A stretch of 64,000 bases of DNA. Source: Diphasiastrum complanatum (Eukaryota > Streptophyta > Lycopodiopsida > Lycopodiales > Lycopodiaceae). Positions 24,026 to 36,548 of this stretch are shown here, one piece after another; within the stretch, counting starts at the first letter, position 1; each line of letters begins with the position of its first letter. The DNA is taken from contig CM055102.1 of assembly GCA_029204225.1 (NCBI GenBank), forward strand, positions 23,033,390 through 23,097,389. Direction: 5' to 3'. The translations under genes and the position numbers were made by a program. The notes beneath the pieces were generated by a model. The model did not search any database and was not told where the DNA came from. It saw only the letters and a list, made by a program, of their open reading frames with translations.

Positions 24026-24382
24026 AGAATAGTGAGAAATGTGAAAACTTTGGTTGCCTTTGAAATGACAAATGGAATTGGAATGGGAATGGGAACTTTA
24101 TATAAAAATTAGCTTGGACTAGTTAAATGAAGTTTACATAAAGATTTGGTTTTCATTTTTGCTTTTGATTAAGGCAAATATAGCTTGTTGTTGTTTTTCT
24201 CTTAAGCTTGGATTGAGCTTGCAAATAGTAGGCTTGGATTGAGCTTACAAACAATAAGATTGAATGAATAGAAGTAAATACTTTTTATTTGCATTGGATG
24301 TAACAATTGAAGCATTTCTATCATTCTAATTTGAACACTTGTTGTTGTATTTGCATAATAGGAAAACACACAAGCAACCCCA

Positions 24383-24616
24383 ATGGATCAAACCAATGAA
24401 AACCCAACATTTGATCTATCAAACCCATCCAATGTGGCACAAGCTCTTGAACCTCTATACCAACAAATTCAAGCCACTAATAAGCGGCGAAGGTTGCTTG
24501 TTTGGCAAGCAACACAAGTCTCCAACTCCAAAGACATCAAATGGTTGAATGACCCAAGTATTGGAATTGATCCATGCATATGTGCTAGGTACAAACTCCC
24601 TTTCTTAGAGGATTAA
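24383..24616 (+). pseudogene. Possible gag N-terminal fragment
   Basis: A 77-codon frame begins MDQTNENPTFDLSNPSNVAQ and stops after ARYKLPFLED. Its position about 1 kb after an LTR+PBS and its hydrophilic composition fit the start of a gag. I cannot match it to a known domain. The frame is followed by unrelated minus-strand copia DNA. Confidence 0.35.
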
Positions 24617-24727
24617 AATGCTTTGTACCTTTCACTAATGACTTCTCAAGAAGAGTTAGGGTGTATTTTTGAAAGCTAAATCAAGGGTATTTGTCATATT
24701 CAAAGTATTTCACAAATGGGAAAAACT

Positions 24728-25033
24728 TCAGAAATGCAGAAAGCTTAAGATCCCACAAAGCGATAATGGAGGAGAATTCACTTTGAGTTTTTTCAATTTC
24801 TTACTAGACCATGAAAACACACCATTACCATTATGAAAAGCATAACTTGTGGTGGATCTTATGTCATTTACACAGCCTGCCCAATTCGAATCTATGAAGC
24901 CATGTATTATTGATAAAGTTTGTTCTCTCTCATATAACAATCCATGGATTAGTTTTTCTTTGATGTAATGAAGAATTCTCTTCTCTAGTTTAGTCACATT
25001 TTCGTAAATTGTCAATAAGAGGCCAAAACTCAT
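24728..25033 (-). pseudogene. Copia RNase H fragment
   Basis: The minus strand reads RILHYIKEKLIHGLLYERE, then HGFIDSNWAGCVNDIRSTTS, and GNGVFSWSSKKLKKLKV. This is the copia RT/RNase H junction and RNase H N-terminus, where D(S/A)DWAG and FSWSSKKQ are conserved. The active-site Asp in DSNWAG is present. The frame diverges after SKKLKK, where VALSSTEAEY would be expected. Confidence 0.75.
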
Positions 25034-25080
25034 TTTAGACTTAGAGATAAACCTTTTGAAGTTATATTAGTTTAAAATAC

Positions 25081-25445
25081 ATTCAATAAACACTTTTGGA
25101 AAGTGTGGAAAAGTTGGTAGTCGAGTTTGAGAGAGATTCAAATTTGAACTTTGGGTACATTGAATCTAGACCCAAAAATAGTAGGGTTTACATTTTGGAG
25201 GGAAAGCCAAGTGGCCAAATAGGTTTTGGAAACTCTATAAAAGGATGTAACTCATGGAGAGACACATCTTCTCTCTTCTCTTTCTCATTTCATCATTATA
25301 CATGGTTCTCTTTGGGTTTTACTATCATTGGTGCACTATCTTGGTGTTATCTTGCAATTCTATGTGTAGAATGATCATTTATTGCTATTTTCGGTTCCAC
25401 ACGTGTGAAATATAGTAGGGTACCGTAATTGTACGGACAACAAAC
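25081..25445 (+). mobile_element. LTR-like promoter fragment
   Basis: Contains a good TATA box (CTATAAAAGG, about 25,235), a pyrimidine-rich stretch after it (CTTCTCTCTTCTCTTTCTC) and CCACACGTGTGAAA (25,397-25,410), a motif also found in the LTRs at 46.0 and 51.4 kb. No PBS follows, so the 3' end is broken or the call is wrong. Confidence 0.4.
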
Positions 25446-25576
25446 ATATTTTATGTTTTGGTTCATGTTTGATCAATATCTCTTAGAGTTTGCATCTCAT
25501 TTTGTATGTAGATGCTGATTTTTCTACATTGGCAGGATTGTTGGTTTGCTCCTTATTGTAACCAAAGATTTAGGAC

Positions 25577-26375
25577 ATGGATTGGATCTTGAATTATCTG
25601 AAATCCTTCACACTTCCCACTCGACCTTGGATTGAAGCTGTCAAAGGAGCAATGTCCAAAATCCGAGTCAGAGAAGGAGAAAATAAAGTAGTATCCATTT
25701 CACTCCGTCATTGGGTCACTTATGTATGCTATGCTCTGCACTCAACCCGACCTTGCTTACTCAATCAGCTCTCTCAACCAATTCCTATCAAATCTGGGTC
25801 CAGTACATTGGAAGGCCCTCATGAAGGTCATGAAATATTTCCAAGCAACAAAACATCTCAGCATTTGTTATGGAGTCAACCAAACTACCAATATTCTAAT
25901 AGGGTACACAGATGCAGATTGGGCAGGAGATATTGATACAAGACCTCAGGATTTGTATTCTTGTTCAATCAAGGTCCAATTTCATGGAATAGCCAAAAAT
26001 AGATCTCAGTAGCATCATCTTCAATAGAATCGGAATATATAGCTACCACAAATGCTACCAAGGAGGCAATTCGGCTGATAAACCTACTTGTAGATATCGA
26101 ACTTGTTCAGTCACATCCGACTACCATTTATTGTGACAACCAAAGTACTATTACACTATCTCTGAATCTGAAATTTCATTATCGAAGAAAGCATATCAAA
26201 ATCAGGTATCACTACCTTAGAGAAAAAGTGCAAAGCAAATAAATTTCTTTGGTTTACTTCAAGACAGATTTACAAGCAATAGATTACTTCACCAAGGCAT
26301 TATCAAAGGAGCACCATCTTAGATTAAACAATTTGCTAGTAAATCTGAAGGTCAAAATTTTTCAGGATCCACATT
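25577..26375 (+). pseudogene. Copia pol 3' end (RT tail and RNase H)
   Basis: In shifting frames the plus strand encodes YAMLCTQPDLAYSISSLNQF, GPVHWKALMKVMKYFQATKH and IGYTDADWAGDIDTR, then SSIESEYIATTNATKEAIRL, YCDNQSTI and KHIKIRYHYLREKVQSK, and finally DYFTKALSKEHH. These are the RT C-terminus and RNase H of Ty1/copia in order, ending just before a PPT. At least two frameshifts and one stop disable it. The 5' part of pol is missing. Confidence 0.8.
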
Positions 26376-26384
26376 AAGGGGGAG
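26376..26384 (+). other. Polypurine tract
   Basis: AAGGGGGAG immediately before TGTTGGATCTC of the LTR, the usual second-strand priming site. Confidence 0.8.
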
Positions 26385-27089
26385 TGTTGGATCTCAATGC
26401 TCAGGCTAAAATATGTTGATAATGGGAATTCTGAAAACCCATTGTATATACTTATTCTTGGAAAAAAAAAAAACAAACAAGGGCCAAAATTTTTTCCGAC
26501 CCAACGTTAGTCCTACAAAGAAAATTTTTTTGACCCTGGGTCGACAGGTCAAATCGGGTCTAACTTTTTCGACCCTAGTTCACTGTATGTTTTTCAACCC
26601 AGTATATATTTCTGACCCTTTGTAAAATCTGATACTGTCAACTCAAAAATTTGACCCACGTTGCGACTTTGGCAGTCCGCCTACTCTTGTACATACATTT
26701 AATGTAAAATGACCTATCTTTCAATGTACTGATCGACTGACATCCAATCATTACTGTAGATCTACAATGAAGTCATCATCTTGATCATGTTATCATCCTG
26801 TAGGCAATTTTAGTCATGGTAGTGGATTTTAATCTCTTAATGAGGTTGTAGCATCATCGATCTATCAATTGAAGCATTGTTGTGTCTTACTGTCTCGCGG
26901 CCAGCTTCATGCTCCTGTACTCATTTTGATATCTAATCATAGTGTAGTTTTTGTCCACATTGTTGTTGTTCTATTGAGCAATTTTTGATTTATTCATCTT
27001 GAATGCTTACTGGTTACTGCTTCACTTCTGATCTTTAACCATCTGCTCACCACTTCCGCTGCTCACCACCTTTCCACTAATTTCCTACA
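26385..27089 (+). mobile_element. Copia LTR flanked by PPT on the left and PBS on the right
   Basis: Starts TGTTGGATCTC and ends TTTCCTACA (705 bp). It is preceded by a PPT, as a 3' LTR should be, yet followed without a gap by TGGTATCAGA (27,090-27,099), as a 5' LTR should be. The interior has several GACCC/GGGTC repeats (26,500-26,640). Confidence 0.75.
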
Positions 27090-27101
27090 TGGTATCAGAT
27101 T
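27090..27101 (+). other. Primer-binding site remnant, tRNA-iMet type
   Basis: TGGTATCAGATT matches the first ten bases of the iMet complement. I recognise no gag downstream; the 87-codon frame from 27,089 has no known motif. Confidence 0.65.
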
Positions 27102-27352
27102 GTCTACAAACTACCATAATGCGAACATTGACTATAGCTGGCCATCGGGTAGGTCTTAAAGCATGCTATAAAGTTAACCATATTCAGAATAATTTCTCGT
27201 GCAAAACCTTATATAATGTGACGATGACCTTGAACACCATTAAGAATTTCTTATGTGGCATTCTTTATAGAACCCTTTTTGGATCGAGTTCCTTCTTTGC
27301 AAAAACTCACAACCAAATATATGAGCAAGAAACCATTTCCTTTATAAAATAA

Positions 27353-28405
27353 ATGGACTTTCTATGCATAATAGTCCATAAAAAAAAAGATGAGCAAACC
27401 TATGATAAAAAATTATGAGAAGATAACACGACCCTAGCTAGCCTCAACCCTACCCAATTGGTTACATAAGAATTACATCACAAAACTTGAACTTGGAGAA
27501 CCATCACTTTTCCTACCTTTGGCTTAATTACGAAGCTTATTCTTGTGCTTATCAAGAGATAAAGAACTACCATGGTCCATGATAGACACTTTAAAGCAAC
27601 CAAACACCTATCAATCAAACAATCAAGACTGCTTTATTATGCCAAATTTATGTTCCAGCCATATTAAAAAGAAGTGTAAAAAATAACAAAGGTATTACAT
27701 CAAGAAGAATGGCCAAATAAGGCTAGCCATTTCTTTAATGACACTTTGCTGAAGAATGCAAATTATGAACAAAGCAAACTAATGGCATACATAATGACAA
27801 AGAACATCAAATCCAAAGCTTAACCAAACTGCGACAAACCACTACACATAAAAGCTAGATGAATGTATACTTGTAAGTTAGAAAATTCAAATGAGGAAGA
27901 TGCTAGAAAAATTATGCATCATGATTGATGGTTTAAGCTTGTGGCACATAGCCTAGAAAATAGTATTTCTAATAAAGGTATCAAGTTTTTTAAAGGTGAG
28001 AAGAATGTTGTAAACTTGGCTAGGGAGTCCCAAAATGCTCCCAAGGCTCATGTTAGTGACACGACTTCCCATGGATTAACCTTGATGTCCCAAAATAAAT
28101 CTCCTAAATCAAATCTAGATAAACATGGCTGAGCCATTAGCTTAGAGGTAGGGGTTGAGCTAGCTATGGAGCTTCAATCTAGGGCATATAGTACATGTTG
28201 CCTAAAATTTGTCATGGCTCTTGACATTAGTTGGCCAAGAGTCACGGTGGGTGTATTACAGCCCCATGATTATTCTAAGTATGAAAATATATGCAACACA
28301 AGAAGGACCTTTGAGTATGTGTGAGAGGAGTCATGAAATATTAAAAAACTTTAGGAAAGTTAGACAGTCAAAAACTTGAAAGCTAGAAAAGCCTTGAGAT
28401 TTAGT
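27353..28405. other. No gene recognised
   Basis: One 63-codon plus frame (27,941-28,132, Lys/Ser-rich) has no recognisable domain. Otherwise AT-rich. Confidence 0.45.
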
Positions 28406-28670
28406 GTCAAATCTCAACTCCTCTTACCATCATAAGCCAGATTATGTGCCTAACTCATGTCGGTGGCCTCAAGGCTAGTCATAGTTCGGATCAAACTCAT
28501 TGTACTTCAGATCAATCACTAAATTATGCTTTCGCATTGAATCTCAACTCCTCTTAATTACCATTATCAGCCATATTATGCCGAACTCATTGGTGGCCTC
28601 AGGACGAATCATATACTAGTTTGGATCAAACTCATAGTACTTCACTATCAATCACTAAAATCTACTTTGG
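28406..28670. repeat. Tandem duplication of about 131 bp
   Basis: AATCTCAACTCCTCTTA heads both copies (about 28,408 and 28,539). Both continue through GTGGCCTCA and GGATCAAACTCAT to ATCAATCACTAAA, with small indels. Confidence 0.8.
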
Positions 28671-29083
28671 CACGATGAGGCTGATTCCCTTGTAAGTCAA
28701 TTTCCTTGTCTTGGTCTAGTGGAAAGGAACCATATCTCATGTCCTATTCTTGAATGTTTGGCCAAGGACCTAATATAGAAAATGCTATGCCCATGGGACT
28801 GTTCAGTCACTATAGAAGAAGCTATGTCATGAGGCCCATTCAAGACTTTGCCTTGTTGTTGGTAGCTTTTGTGGGATGCTAGGTTGGTTCTGTGCTTAGT
28901 CACATAAATGATGTGAGAAATTACTAGGACAATTGTCTTCTAAGTTGGCATTGAGCAAGTATGTGTTGGTTGGATAAGTGAGTAAAGTTAATTCATAGAC
29001 TCGAGAATCCAAATAAAATTTGATGCCTTTGCAATGTTTGTGTGAGTGAGTGAGAGCGTATGTGTGCATGAGCATGTGCACAC

Positions 29084-29107
29084 TGTGTGTGTGTGTGTGT
29101 GTGTGTG
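29084..29107. repeat. (GT)n microsatellite
   Basis: About 12 GT units, preceded by GTGAGTGAGTGAGAG. Confidence 0.95.
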
Positions 29108-29740
29108 ACTAGGCAAATGATGGCACAATCTTCATCTAATCTTTGTTTCAAGTGAGGAAAAAAATAAAATACATGAACATTTGTCGTTATCTTTTACCTA
29201 ATGTTTGAGATGAGACCTTTTACCTAATATTTGAGAAGTGGCCTAAATTGTCCAACTAAATTATTGCCTTAGCATTTCACTGTTCACTCACTTAATTCGA
29301 CATATTTTGCCTATCTTTTGGGAGTTTCCATTTCTAAAATGGTGGTAAAGATTGAAAGTGCATATTATAATTTAAAAAATCGACTTTCAACATAAGATGG
29401 TTTACAAATGCTTTACAATTCTCAACAAGTTTGTGAAGAACTTTATGAAGCAAATTACAGCCCACGGAAGAGTCAAAATGTGTGGCCCCTATAGTCCGTT
29501 TAGCCATACCACCATTGCCTTTCTGTGTGACATGCACCAGTGCTCACGAAAAACCGACAAATAAAACAACCCAATTGTTGAAATTCAATTTTCACCGCTT
29601 CATTTTAGATTTATAGGTTTTTTATATGGCCTAAGTTATAAATTTTAGGTTTTAAGGTTTTATTTTAACCTTTTATCGATTCCGTAATAGTTTTTTGGGT
29701 TTTTTACAAGGTTAGTTTGAAATGTTTTTATGCATATCTT

Positions 29741-30272
29741 TCAATCATTAAAATTTCCATTGCCCAATGTTACTAAAATGCCCTTTTCCCCTACATTGGC
29801 AACATTGTCATTGCAAACTTCATAATGGATGTGGCGTCGTAGCATACAAAGTGTGGTGACTTTCTCTCTCACGTGAAGCCAACTTTTGCACATGCAGCTC
29901 ATCGATGAAGCTGGAGAGAGTATAGACTCTCGAGCTGCGAGCACTAGAATTCAACAGCTTCACATAGGATTCCTTCAAACTCACTCGACGAGGAATCCTT
30001 TTCGTGGTGGACCATGGACACTGGATTCCACCCAGTTATTTACGCACATCTAGGCTGATCACGAGACAGCCCATCAATGATATCCTCCACCACCTACAAG
30101 AACAACTTTGAAATCGATGTCGTCTTTTTATCGATGCCCAAAAACAAGAAGGCTTCAGCAGATACCCGGCAAGAAATCCAATCAGTCTTTCCAATCTTTG
30201 TAATCCCGAGAGAGGGAGCGAGAGCTGTGTAAGTACACGACAACAGCCAGAGTGACAAGTCACAACCAACAA
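29741..30272 (-). other. Gene-like minus-strand segment, unidentified
   Basis: Base composition is more balanced here than in the flanks. Minus frames of 67 (29,944-29,741) and 78 codons (30,272-30,036) are open, and a third without a start reads KRIPRRVSLKESYVKLLNSS and RVYTLSSFIDELHVQKLASR. I see no known domain and cannot choose between frames. It may be part of a nuclear exon or chance. Confidence 0.25.
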
Positions 30273-30284
30273 GCTTCAAGCATC

Positions 30285-30440
30285 AATGCCATCCATTCCG
30301 CCATCACTAATGTATCCCACCCATGGACATTGACCAGAATCCTGGTCTCAGAAACGAAGTTAAGCATTGCACGTTTTCCTATGATATGCGATAACAAAGG
30401 TTTCAAGATGAGACTCTGGAGAATCCCCTGAAGTTTAGAA
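30285..30440 (+). other. Possible 5S rRNA-like relic
   Basis: CATCACTAATGTATCCCACC followed about 30 bp later by AAACGAAGTTAAGCATTGCACG recalls plant 5S rRNA (…CAGCACTAATG…, then CTCCGAAGTTAAGCGTGCTTG). A further AAGATGAGACTC, about 40 bp on, sits where the 5S C box (GGATGGGTGACC) would be. Spacing is disturbed and similarity is patchy. It could be a 5S-derived SINE head or coincidence. Confidence 0.3.
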
Positions 30441-31736
30441 TAGAGCTGCTTGCTGTGCTTTTATCTGCAAGGTAAGATTCGAGTCACGCGCTGACTCCGA
30501 CTAGGGAGGATGCAGGGATGGATTGATCATGGATTTGGATGACTTGGAAGCCAATTTGCAACGCTAGCTGCCATACACGGCACATGTTGCAGAAGCTATG
30601 GCGTTTACACTAGAAATCAAAGTGCACACAATTGTAGGAGGAAATCAAAACAGGAGACAAATTCATCTGGAAAGTGGAACCCACAATTTGCCAATTGCAC
30701 AATGCGAAGGCAAATGCGAGATATAGATTCATAGGCATCCGTGACTTAGAATAGAAAATGCATACTCAACACATAGGTACGACAATGCTTAGGAATCAGA
30801 ATAGTATTATCACGAAGAACGAAACTTGAAAGGGTACAGAAGATGTCAAGCAAGCAACGTGGTGTTGAGGAGTGAGAGTCGGTGAGACGTGACACTCCGT
30901 TGTCGATTTAGCGATGCACAACATAGGCACACAAAGAGAAAGTGACGCACAGTGTCAGAGAAGGAGAGGCACCAACCAGCACGTAGCGTGCAGTGGGCGT
31001 CTGACTTCAATCCCGACCGTCAAGATTGTCAACTTCAAACATGAAACCACAATCCCTCAATTCCCACATTATATCAATTCTTCATAGCAATAGCCTATAG
31101 CAAAGCACCTACTTTTGGCTTTAACTACCCTACACCTGGGTTTCCTCGAAACAGTCTTGTACAAATCAATTCAATATGGGATGCTTTAATGAGAACTGAA
31201 AATTTAAAATTCAAAATTTACATCTAAAAATTAGTGAAGGTTTGGCATAAAGCTCATTGAATGTTGAGAGGATAAATTTTTCAAAATCTGCTTTTGTATA
31301 GGGATAACCCCATCACCACCAAGCATTCCTAAAGAGACAAGTGTTCTCAAATACATTGGTGCCTGAAACCTGAAAACTCTAAAATTCAGCGTTGAGCCCG
31401 TAAGTTTATGACATAATTAATCGATCCTTAAGTAAGTATTGACAATTGGAGGTGTGGATAGAATAGGCAGCTCTCTTCAGAATTGTGATTCTAGTCAACT
31501 TCTAAACATCAACCAAACAACCGACCAACCTACCCTAGTAGATGAAGAACTTCTTTTTGGGCTTTTGACAAATCAAGAATTAGACAAAGCATACTTGCAT
31601 ATAAATCATACCAATAATAGCTTGCTAGAAAGTCAATTTCACAAAAAAAAATCATATGCAAGATTGTTCTAGAAAACAAGTCAGTATTCGATGCATTGAG
31701 AAGAAATTTTTTAAAAAGTCAAATGCAAGAAAAGAT

Positions 31737-31780
<44 letters not shown>

Positions 31781-32599
31781 CTCACTAAAATAAAACAAAT
31801 CTCAAACATTTGAAGTCAAATTGGTCTATGGGCTACTATAGACTTAATGAAGACATTTAAATATGATAACAATTTATATTGATGAAATTCCAAAAAATAT
31901 ACAAGCTATCCCAACAATTGAGAACTTGGTGCAACGACTGCTACTTTTTTTCAAAAGTCACAGAAGTACTCATTGTTACCCTATTCAAAAGTTTTATAGT
32001 AACTTTCTATCATGTGATGATTTTCTATCAATTTAGAATATAGTCCAATTAGGTATAAAATAATCATTCATAAAACAAATTTGCACCATCTAGGGCAGAT
32101 GGAAGCATATTTTTACATTTATTTTTTTTTACAGAGTCTAACAATTATCTAGATCTTTTTGAGTTTAGTGGGCTTAATCTTGCATAGGCATTTCTTGGCC
32201 ACCAAAATGCCATCTTCATGGCCAATCGGTCCACTAACATTTTGGGATACTTTGCAACAATTCAATAGTTTGGCTGGTACAAAAAATTGACAATTAAACT
32301 CTTTAATTCATGTTTAGTGTGGACACCGTAATGTTGAAGTTTTGCCAGAGCTTGTATGATACTTAAATATTTGAGCATCAAAAGTCAATTATCAAACTGA
32401 AGGAGAACTTAGAATTTTGGTGAAAACATTGAATTCAGAATCTTGAATCAAATTAGAACCAAAGCAAACGAGCTACAAAAGCTACATGTATTATAGCAAG
32501 ATAAAGTAAAGCCATCCATGAAGAAGTTATGGTAGTACCTCCATGTAGTCGTTGCACCCTGTTCGCTACCCACCACTGATTGCATTCAAGGGATTTGCA

Positions 32600-32639
<40 letters not shown>

Positions 32640-32667
32640 ACGCGCACGCGTACACATTTGTGGATGT

Positions 32668-32737
<70 letters not shown>

Positions 32738-33071
32738 TGAACTTGGCCCAAATAAATAACTTTTAACCTTAGTCAATTTTAGCAAGTTGGCAAACATGTT
32801 GTCCATAGACATAATGATCTTCTAATTATGAACAAATTGGCCTCACAAGTGTCTCGTGCTCATATGTTTCGAGTTTAGATGTCGTCTTGGTTATGGACTA
32901 TTGTTTCTCACAAAAGTTTTGTGTATCATTGAAATACCCCAAATTAAGACTATATTCTTTATAAATTATTGCTCTTGTATGTCCTCATTTGTTTGTGTGG
33001 TGGATTGAAGTTGAATTCCTAACTTCAACTAGAGTCTAATGTTTTATATCAATATACTAAAGTTGAAGTTT
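30441..33071. other. No gene recognised; contains microsatellites
   Basis: Nothing coding can be supported. (GA)n at 31,738-31,778, (GT)n at 32,601-32,638 and (GA)n at 32,670-32,732 are the only structures seen. Confidence 0.5.
32601..32732. repeat. Compound (GT)n…(GA)n microsatellite
   Basis: About 19 GT units, a CACGCGCACGCGTACAC spacer, then about 31 GA units. Confidence 0.95.
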
Positions 33072-33076
33072 TATCT

Positions 33077-33339
33077 TGTCAAGAATTAGATATGCAACAT
33101 CAAACATTCACCATAAGCAATCACCACAAGAAGGCGGAAGAAGAACATGCACTGTCACTCTATCACACTAACTCATACAGAATGTAAAATGTACAAATAA
33201 ACCCTGAACCCCTGATAGAGAGAGAAAACCTACGAGTAGACTAATAGACTAGCCTACGGCTAATGACAGCTGGTCATAGCTATCAACATTAATGTACCTC
33301 GTAAACAATAACAATGAAGTTTATCATTGATTTATAACA
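33077..33339 (-). mobile_element. 3' LTR (copia, 263 bp)
   Basis: On the minus strand it runs TGTTATAAATC…ATTCTTGACA. The outer terminus is intact (TG…CA). Confidence 0.9.
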
Positions 33340-33350
33340 CTCTCCCTCAA
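33340..33350 (-). other. Polypurine tract
   Basis: The minus strand reads TTGAGGGAGAG directly before the 3' LTR. Confidence 0.85.
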
Positions 33351-33492
33351 TGATAAAATTACATTCTTCTATTCCTTATAGAGTACGAAACCTCTCAAAT
33401 TTACATCTACCTAATGACTTAGTAAAAATATCTGCCATTTGATCTTCAAATTTACAAAAAACAAGATCAATGGCTCCATCAAGAATTTTCTC

Positions 33493-34760
33493 TCAAACAA
33501 AATGGTAGGGTATTTCGATGTGCTTGGTTCGAGCATGTAGAACTGGATTTTTGGCAAGGTGAATGCAACTTTGATTATCGCAAGATATAGTAGTCACATC
33601 CACCTGTGGTTGACCTAAATCCACAAGCAATATTCGTAACCATGCCGCTTCTTGTGTAGCATTGCTGAGTGCTCGATATTCAGCTTTCGTCGATGATAAG
33701 GCTACTGTAGGTTGCTTTATGCTGCTCCATGAAATTGCAGCTGTACCATAACTGAATGTATGACCACTGGTAGATCTTTTGTCATCAATATTATCTGTCC
33801 AATCGACATCTGTATAACCTACCAACATTGGCGCTTTAGGCTGATCATACTTCAAACCAAAATTCAATGTCCCCCGAATGTATTTGAGAATACGTTTAAC
33901 AGACTTCCAATGTGCTTGACTAGAATCTTGCATACATTGACTAACAACACCAACAACATAAGAAATATCAGATAGTGTGTGTGTCAAATAAATCAAACTA
34001 CCCACCAGTTGTCCATACAAATAAGCATCCACTTTCTCAGATTCATCATATGCAGTAAGCTTCATGTTGACATCCATAGGTATACTCAAAGGCTTACAAT
34101 CCTACATATTGAACTTATAAAGCAAATCTCGTGCATATTTGCTTTGTGTAAGAAAGACCATGTCTTCCTTTTGCCATACTTCAATGCCAAGACAGTAGTG
34201 CATCAATCCTAGATCACTCATGTCAAAAGCATTGAAAAGATCTGATTTTATTTCATCAATTAAGCTCTCATTACTTCCTGTAATAATCAAATCATCCACG
34301 TACAACACAATGAACACTATATCTGAGTCTTGCCTTAGAATGTAAAGATTAGGATCAGCATCACTCTTTACCATTCCCCTTCACTTGAAGTGTTCATCAA
34401 TGCAAGAGTACCATGCCCGTGGTGCTTGCTTCAATCCATAAATGGCTTTGTTGAGCTTACAAACGAGATGCTCTCTCCCTCGCTCAACAAAACCTTGAGA
34501 GGTTGTACTAAGTACACCTCTTCATCTAGCACTCCATTAAGAAAAGCAGATTTAACGTCCATTTGTTGGATCTTCCAACTATAGAAAACAGAAATAGCAA
34601 TGATAGAACGTATAGTTACCATCTTAGCTACAGGTGCGAAGGTTTCTTCAAAATCCATACCTTCCTACTGTTCAAATCCTCTCGCAACCAACCGTGCTTT
34701 GTACTTGTTGAGTTGCCCATCAGCTCCATATTTGATCTTGTATATCCATTTGCAAGGATA
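33493..34760 (-). pseudogene. Copia pol: reverse transcriptase and RNase H
   Basis: The N-terminal RT block ([38 protein letters not shown]) is in one frame (34,658-34,431). The catalytic block (VLYVDDLIITGS) is in a second (34,374-34,102). A third (34,089-33,493) holds the RT tail and RNase H (LVGYTDVDWTDNIDDKRSTS, ISWSSIKQPTVALSSTKAEY, SCDNQSCIHLAKNPVLHART). The RT YVDD box and the RNase H DVDW/STKAEY residues survive, but frame breaks and stop codons separate the blocks. The enzyme is dead in this copy. Confidence 0.9.
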
Positions 34761-34927
34761 GGCATCTTACCATCAGGTAGCTCAACCAAGTTCCACGTCC
34801 TATTTTTCGTTAGAGTTTCCATTTTTCAATTCCATAGCTTCACGCCACTCCTTGTGCTCCTTTGCTTTATCAAAAGTTTTTGGTTCTTGAGCCTTGAGCA
34901 CAGAACTCATTAGGGCTAGATTCATCT

Positions 34928-36450
34928 CTAATCTTGCAGGAGGTTTTCGATCTCTACTTGATCTTCTAAGCTCCCCTGCTCACTTGATTCGAGAGTATCT
35001 CCCTTATTAACATCACTTGTTACTGACAAGTACCACTTAGACACTCTCCTAGGAATCTCATTATTGACCCTGTCTTTTTCCATTGGCTCTTCCATATCAA
35101 CACCAACTTCTTCCTTCACTTGCACTTTAGCTTTATCATCAAAGGGATCAATTGTCAATTTTATTTGGTCATTTTGACCCATCTCATCAAAATTAGCATC
35201 TCTAGAAATCACGATCTTTTGTACATCTGTGTCATACATCCTGTATGCCTTGGCTCTTTCATCATATCCAAGGAAAATACACTTAACAGCTTTTGCATCC
35301 AGCTTCTTTCATTTTTCATCAGGTACATGAGCGTAAGCATCACAACCAAATACTCGTAAATGAGAAACATTAGGTTTCTTTCCAGTAAAAGCTTCATAAG
35401 GTGTCTTACCCTCCACGGACTTCGTAGGACACCGATTCAAGATATGAGTAGTTGTGTTGCATGCTTCTTCCCAAAAAGTATTTGGCAAACCCTTGCTCTT
35501 AAGCATTTCCCTAGCCATCTCCACAATGGATCTATTTTTTCGTTCTGCAACTCCGTTCTATTGTGGTGAATAGGGTGTAGTGGTTTGTCTCTTGATCCCC
35601 TGATCCTTGCAAAAGTTTATAAACTCTATTGAAAAATACTCATCGCCATCATCTGATCTGAGGGTCTTAATATAACAACCTGTTTATTTCTCAACTAGAG
35701 CCTTAAACTCTCTAAACTTGGCAAAAGCATCAGATTTCTTGCTTATGAAATAAATCCAGATATGTCTACTATAGTCATCAATGAATGTGAGGAAATAGTA
35801 ACAACCACTAATGGACCTAGGTTGTATTGATCCACACAGATCACTATGAACAAGATCAAGAATGCCATTGGCTCTTCTTGCTCCATCTTTGGGAAATCTC
35901 TCTCTCTATGTTGTTTTCCCAAATTGCAACCCTCACAAATTTTTCCTTCAAAAGAGATATCAGGCAATCCAACAACTAGATTACCTCTTTTAAGAATTTG
36001 CAAGCTTTGAGCACTGATATGACCAAACCTTTGATGCCAAAGGTCACTTCGACTATCAACAGTGCTTACCATAGCTTGAGTAAAAGATCTCGCATTCAAT
36101 TTGTAGAGTCAATTCTCGTTGACTCTAGCTCCTGTAGCAATCACTTTGTAGTGATTCTTGATTTCTTTGACAATACATTTGTCACTATCAAACTCAACCT
36201 TGAGTTGTTGATCAGCCATCGTCCCAACAGATAGTAGATTGTTAGCTAAGCCAGGTACATATTGCACATTGCTTATTTGCTTTATTTTCCCGCTGGCTAA
36301 CTTCACTGGTACCACTCCAAGTCCTTTAACAGATAGCAATTTGCCATCAGCTTGTCCAACTTCATCACCAATGTCAGTTTTCTTGAGTTCTTAAAACCAC
36401 ACTTTCCTTGAAGTCATGTGCTTGGATGCACCACTATCAATGTACCATGT
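34928..36450 (-). pseudogene. Copia pol: protease and integrase
   Basis: Starting from the right: the protease loop YIDSGASKHMTS (about 36,430), then NLLSVGTMADQQLKVEFDSD (36,339-36,109), the GAG-pre-integrase motif LWHQRFGHISAQSLQILKRG (36,099 on) with the CEGCNLGKQHR zinc-binding part, and the integrase core with TIVDISGFIS and, in other frames, the LRSDDGDEY and NGVAERKNRS blocks. An in-frame TAG stands before NGVAERK (about 35,560). The integrase tail (MLKSKGLPNTFWEEACNTTT, then VFGCDAYAHVPDEK) occupies 35,524-35,309, and an acidic spacer follows to 34,928. Confidence 0.85.
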
Positions 36451-36548
36451 ATCCTTGGCTTCATCACTTGTCATTAATGCTGTAATGAACAATTTTGAAC
36501 TCTCACCAGTATCATCTTCATATTGATCATCATCGTATTGATGTTGAT

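Noticed and set aside
30094-30279. Nuclear first exon
   Set aside because: Three overlapping frames are equally open and none has a recognisable domain, so only a low-confidence gene-like segment is reported.
32453-32812. 119-codon minus-strand frame rich in Ser/Leu and His/Thr
   Set aside because: It simply reads through the (GA)n and (GT)n repeats.
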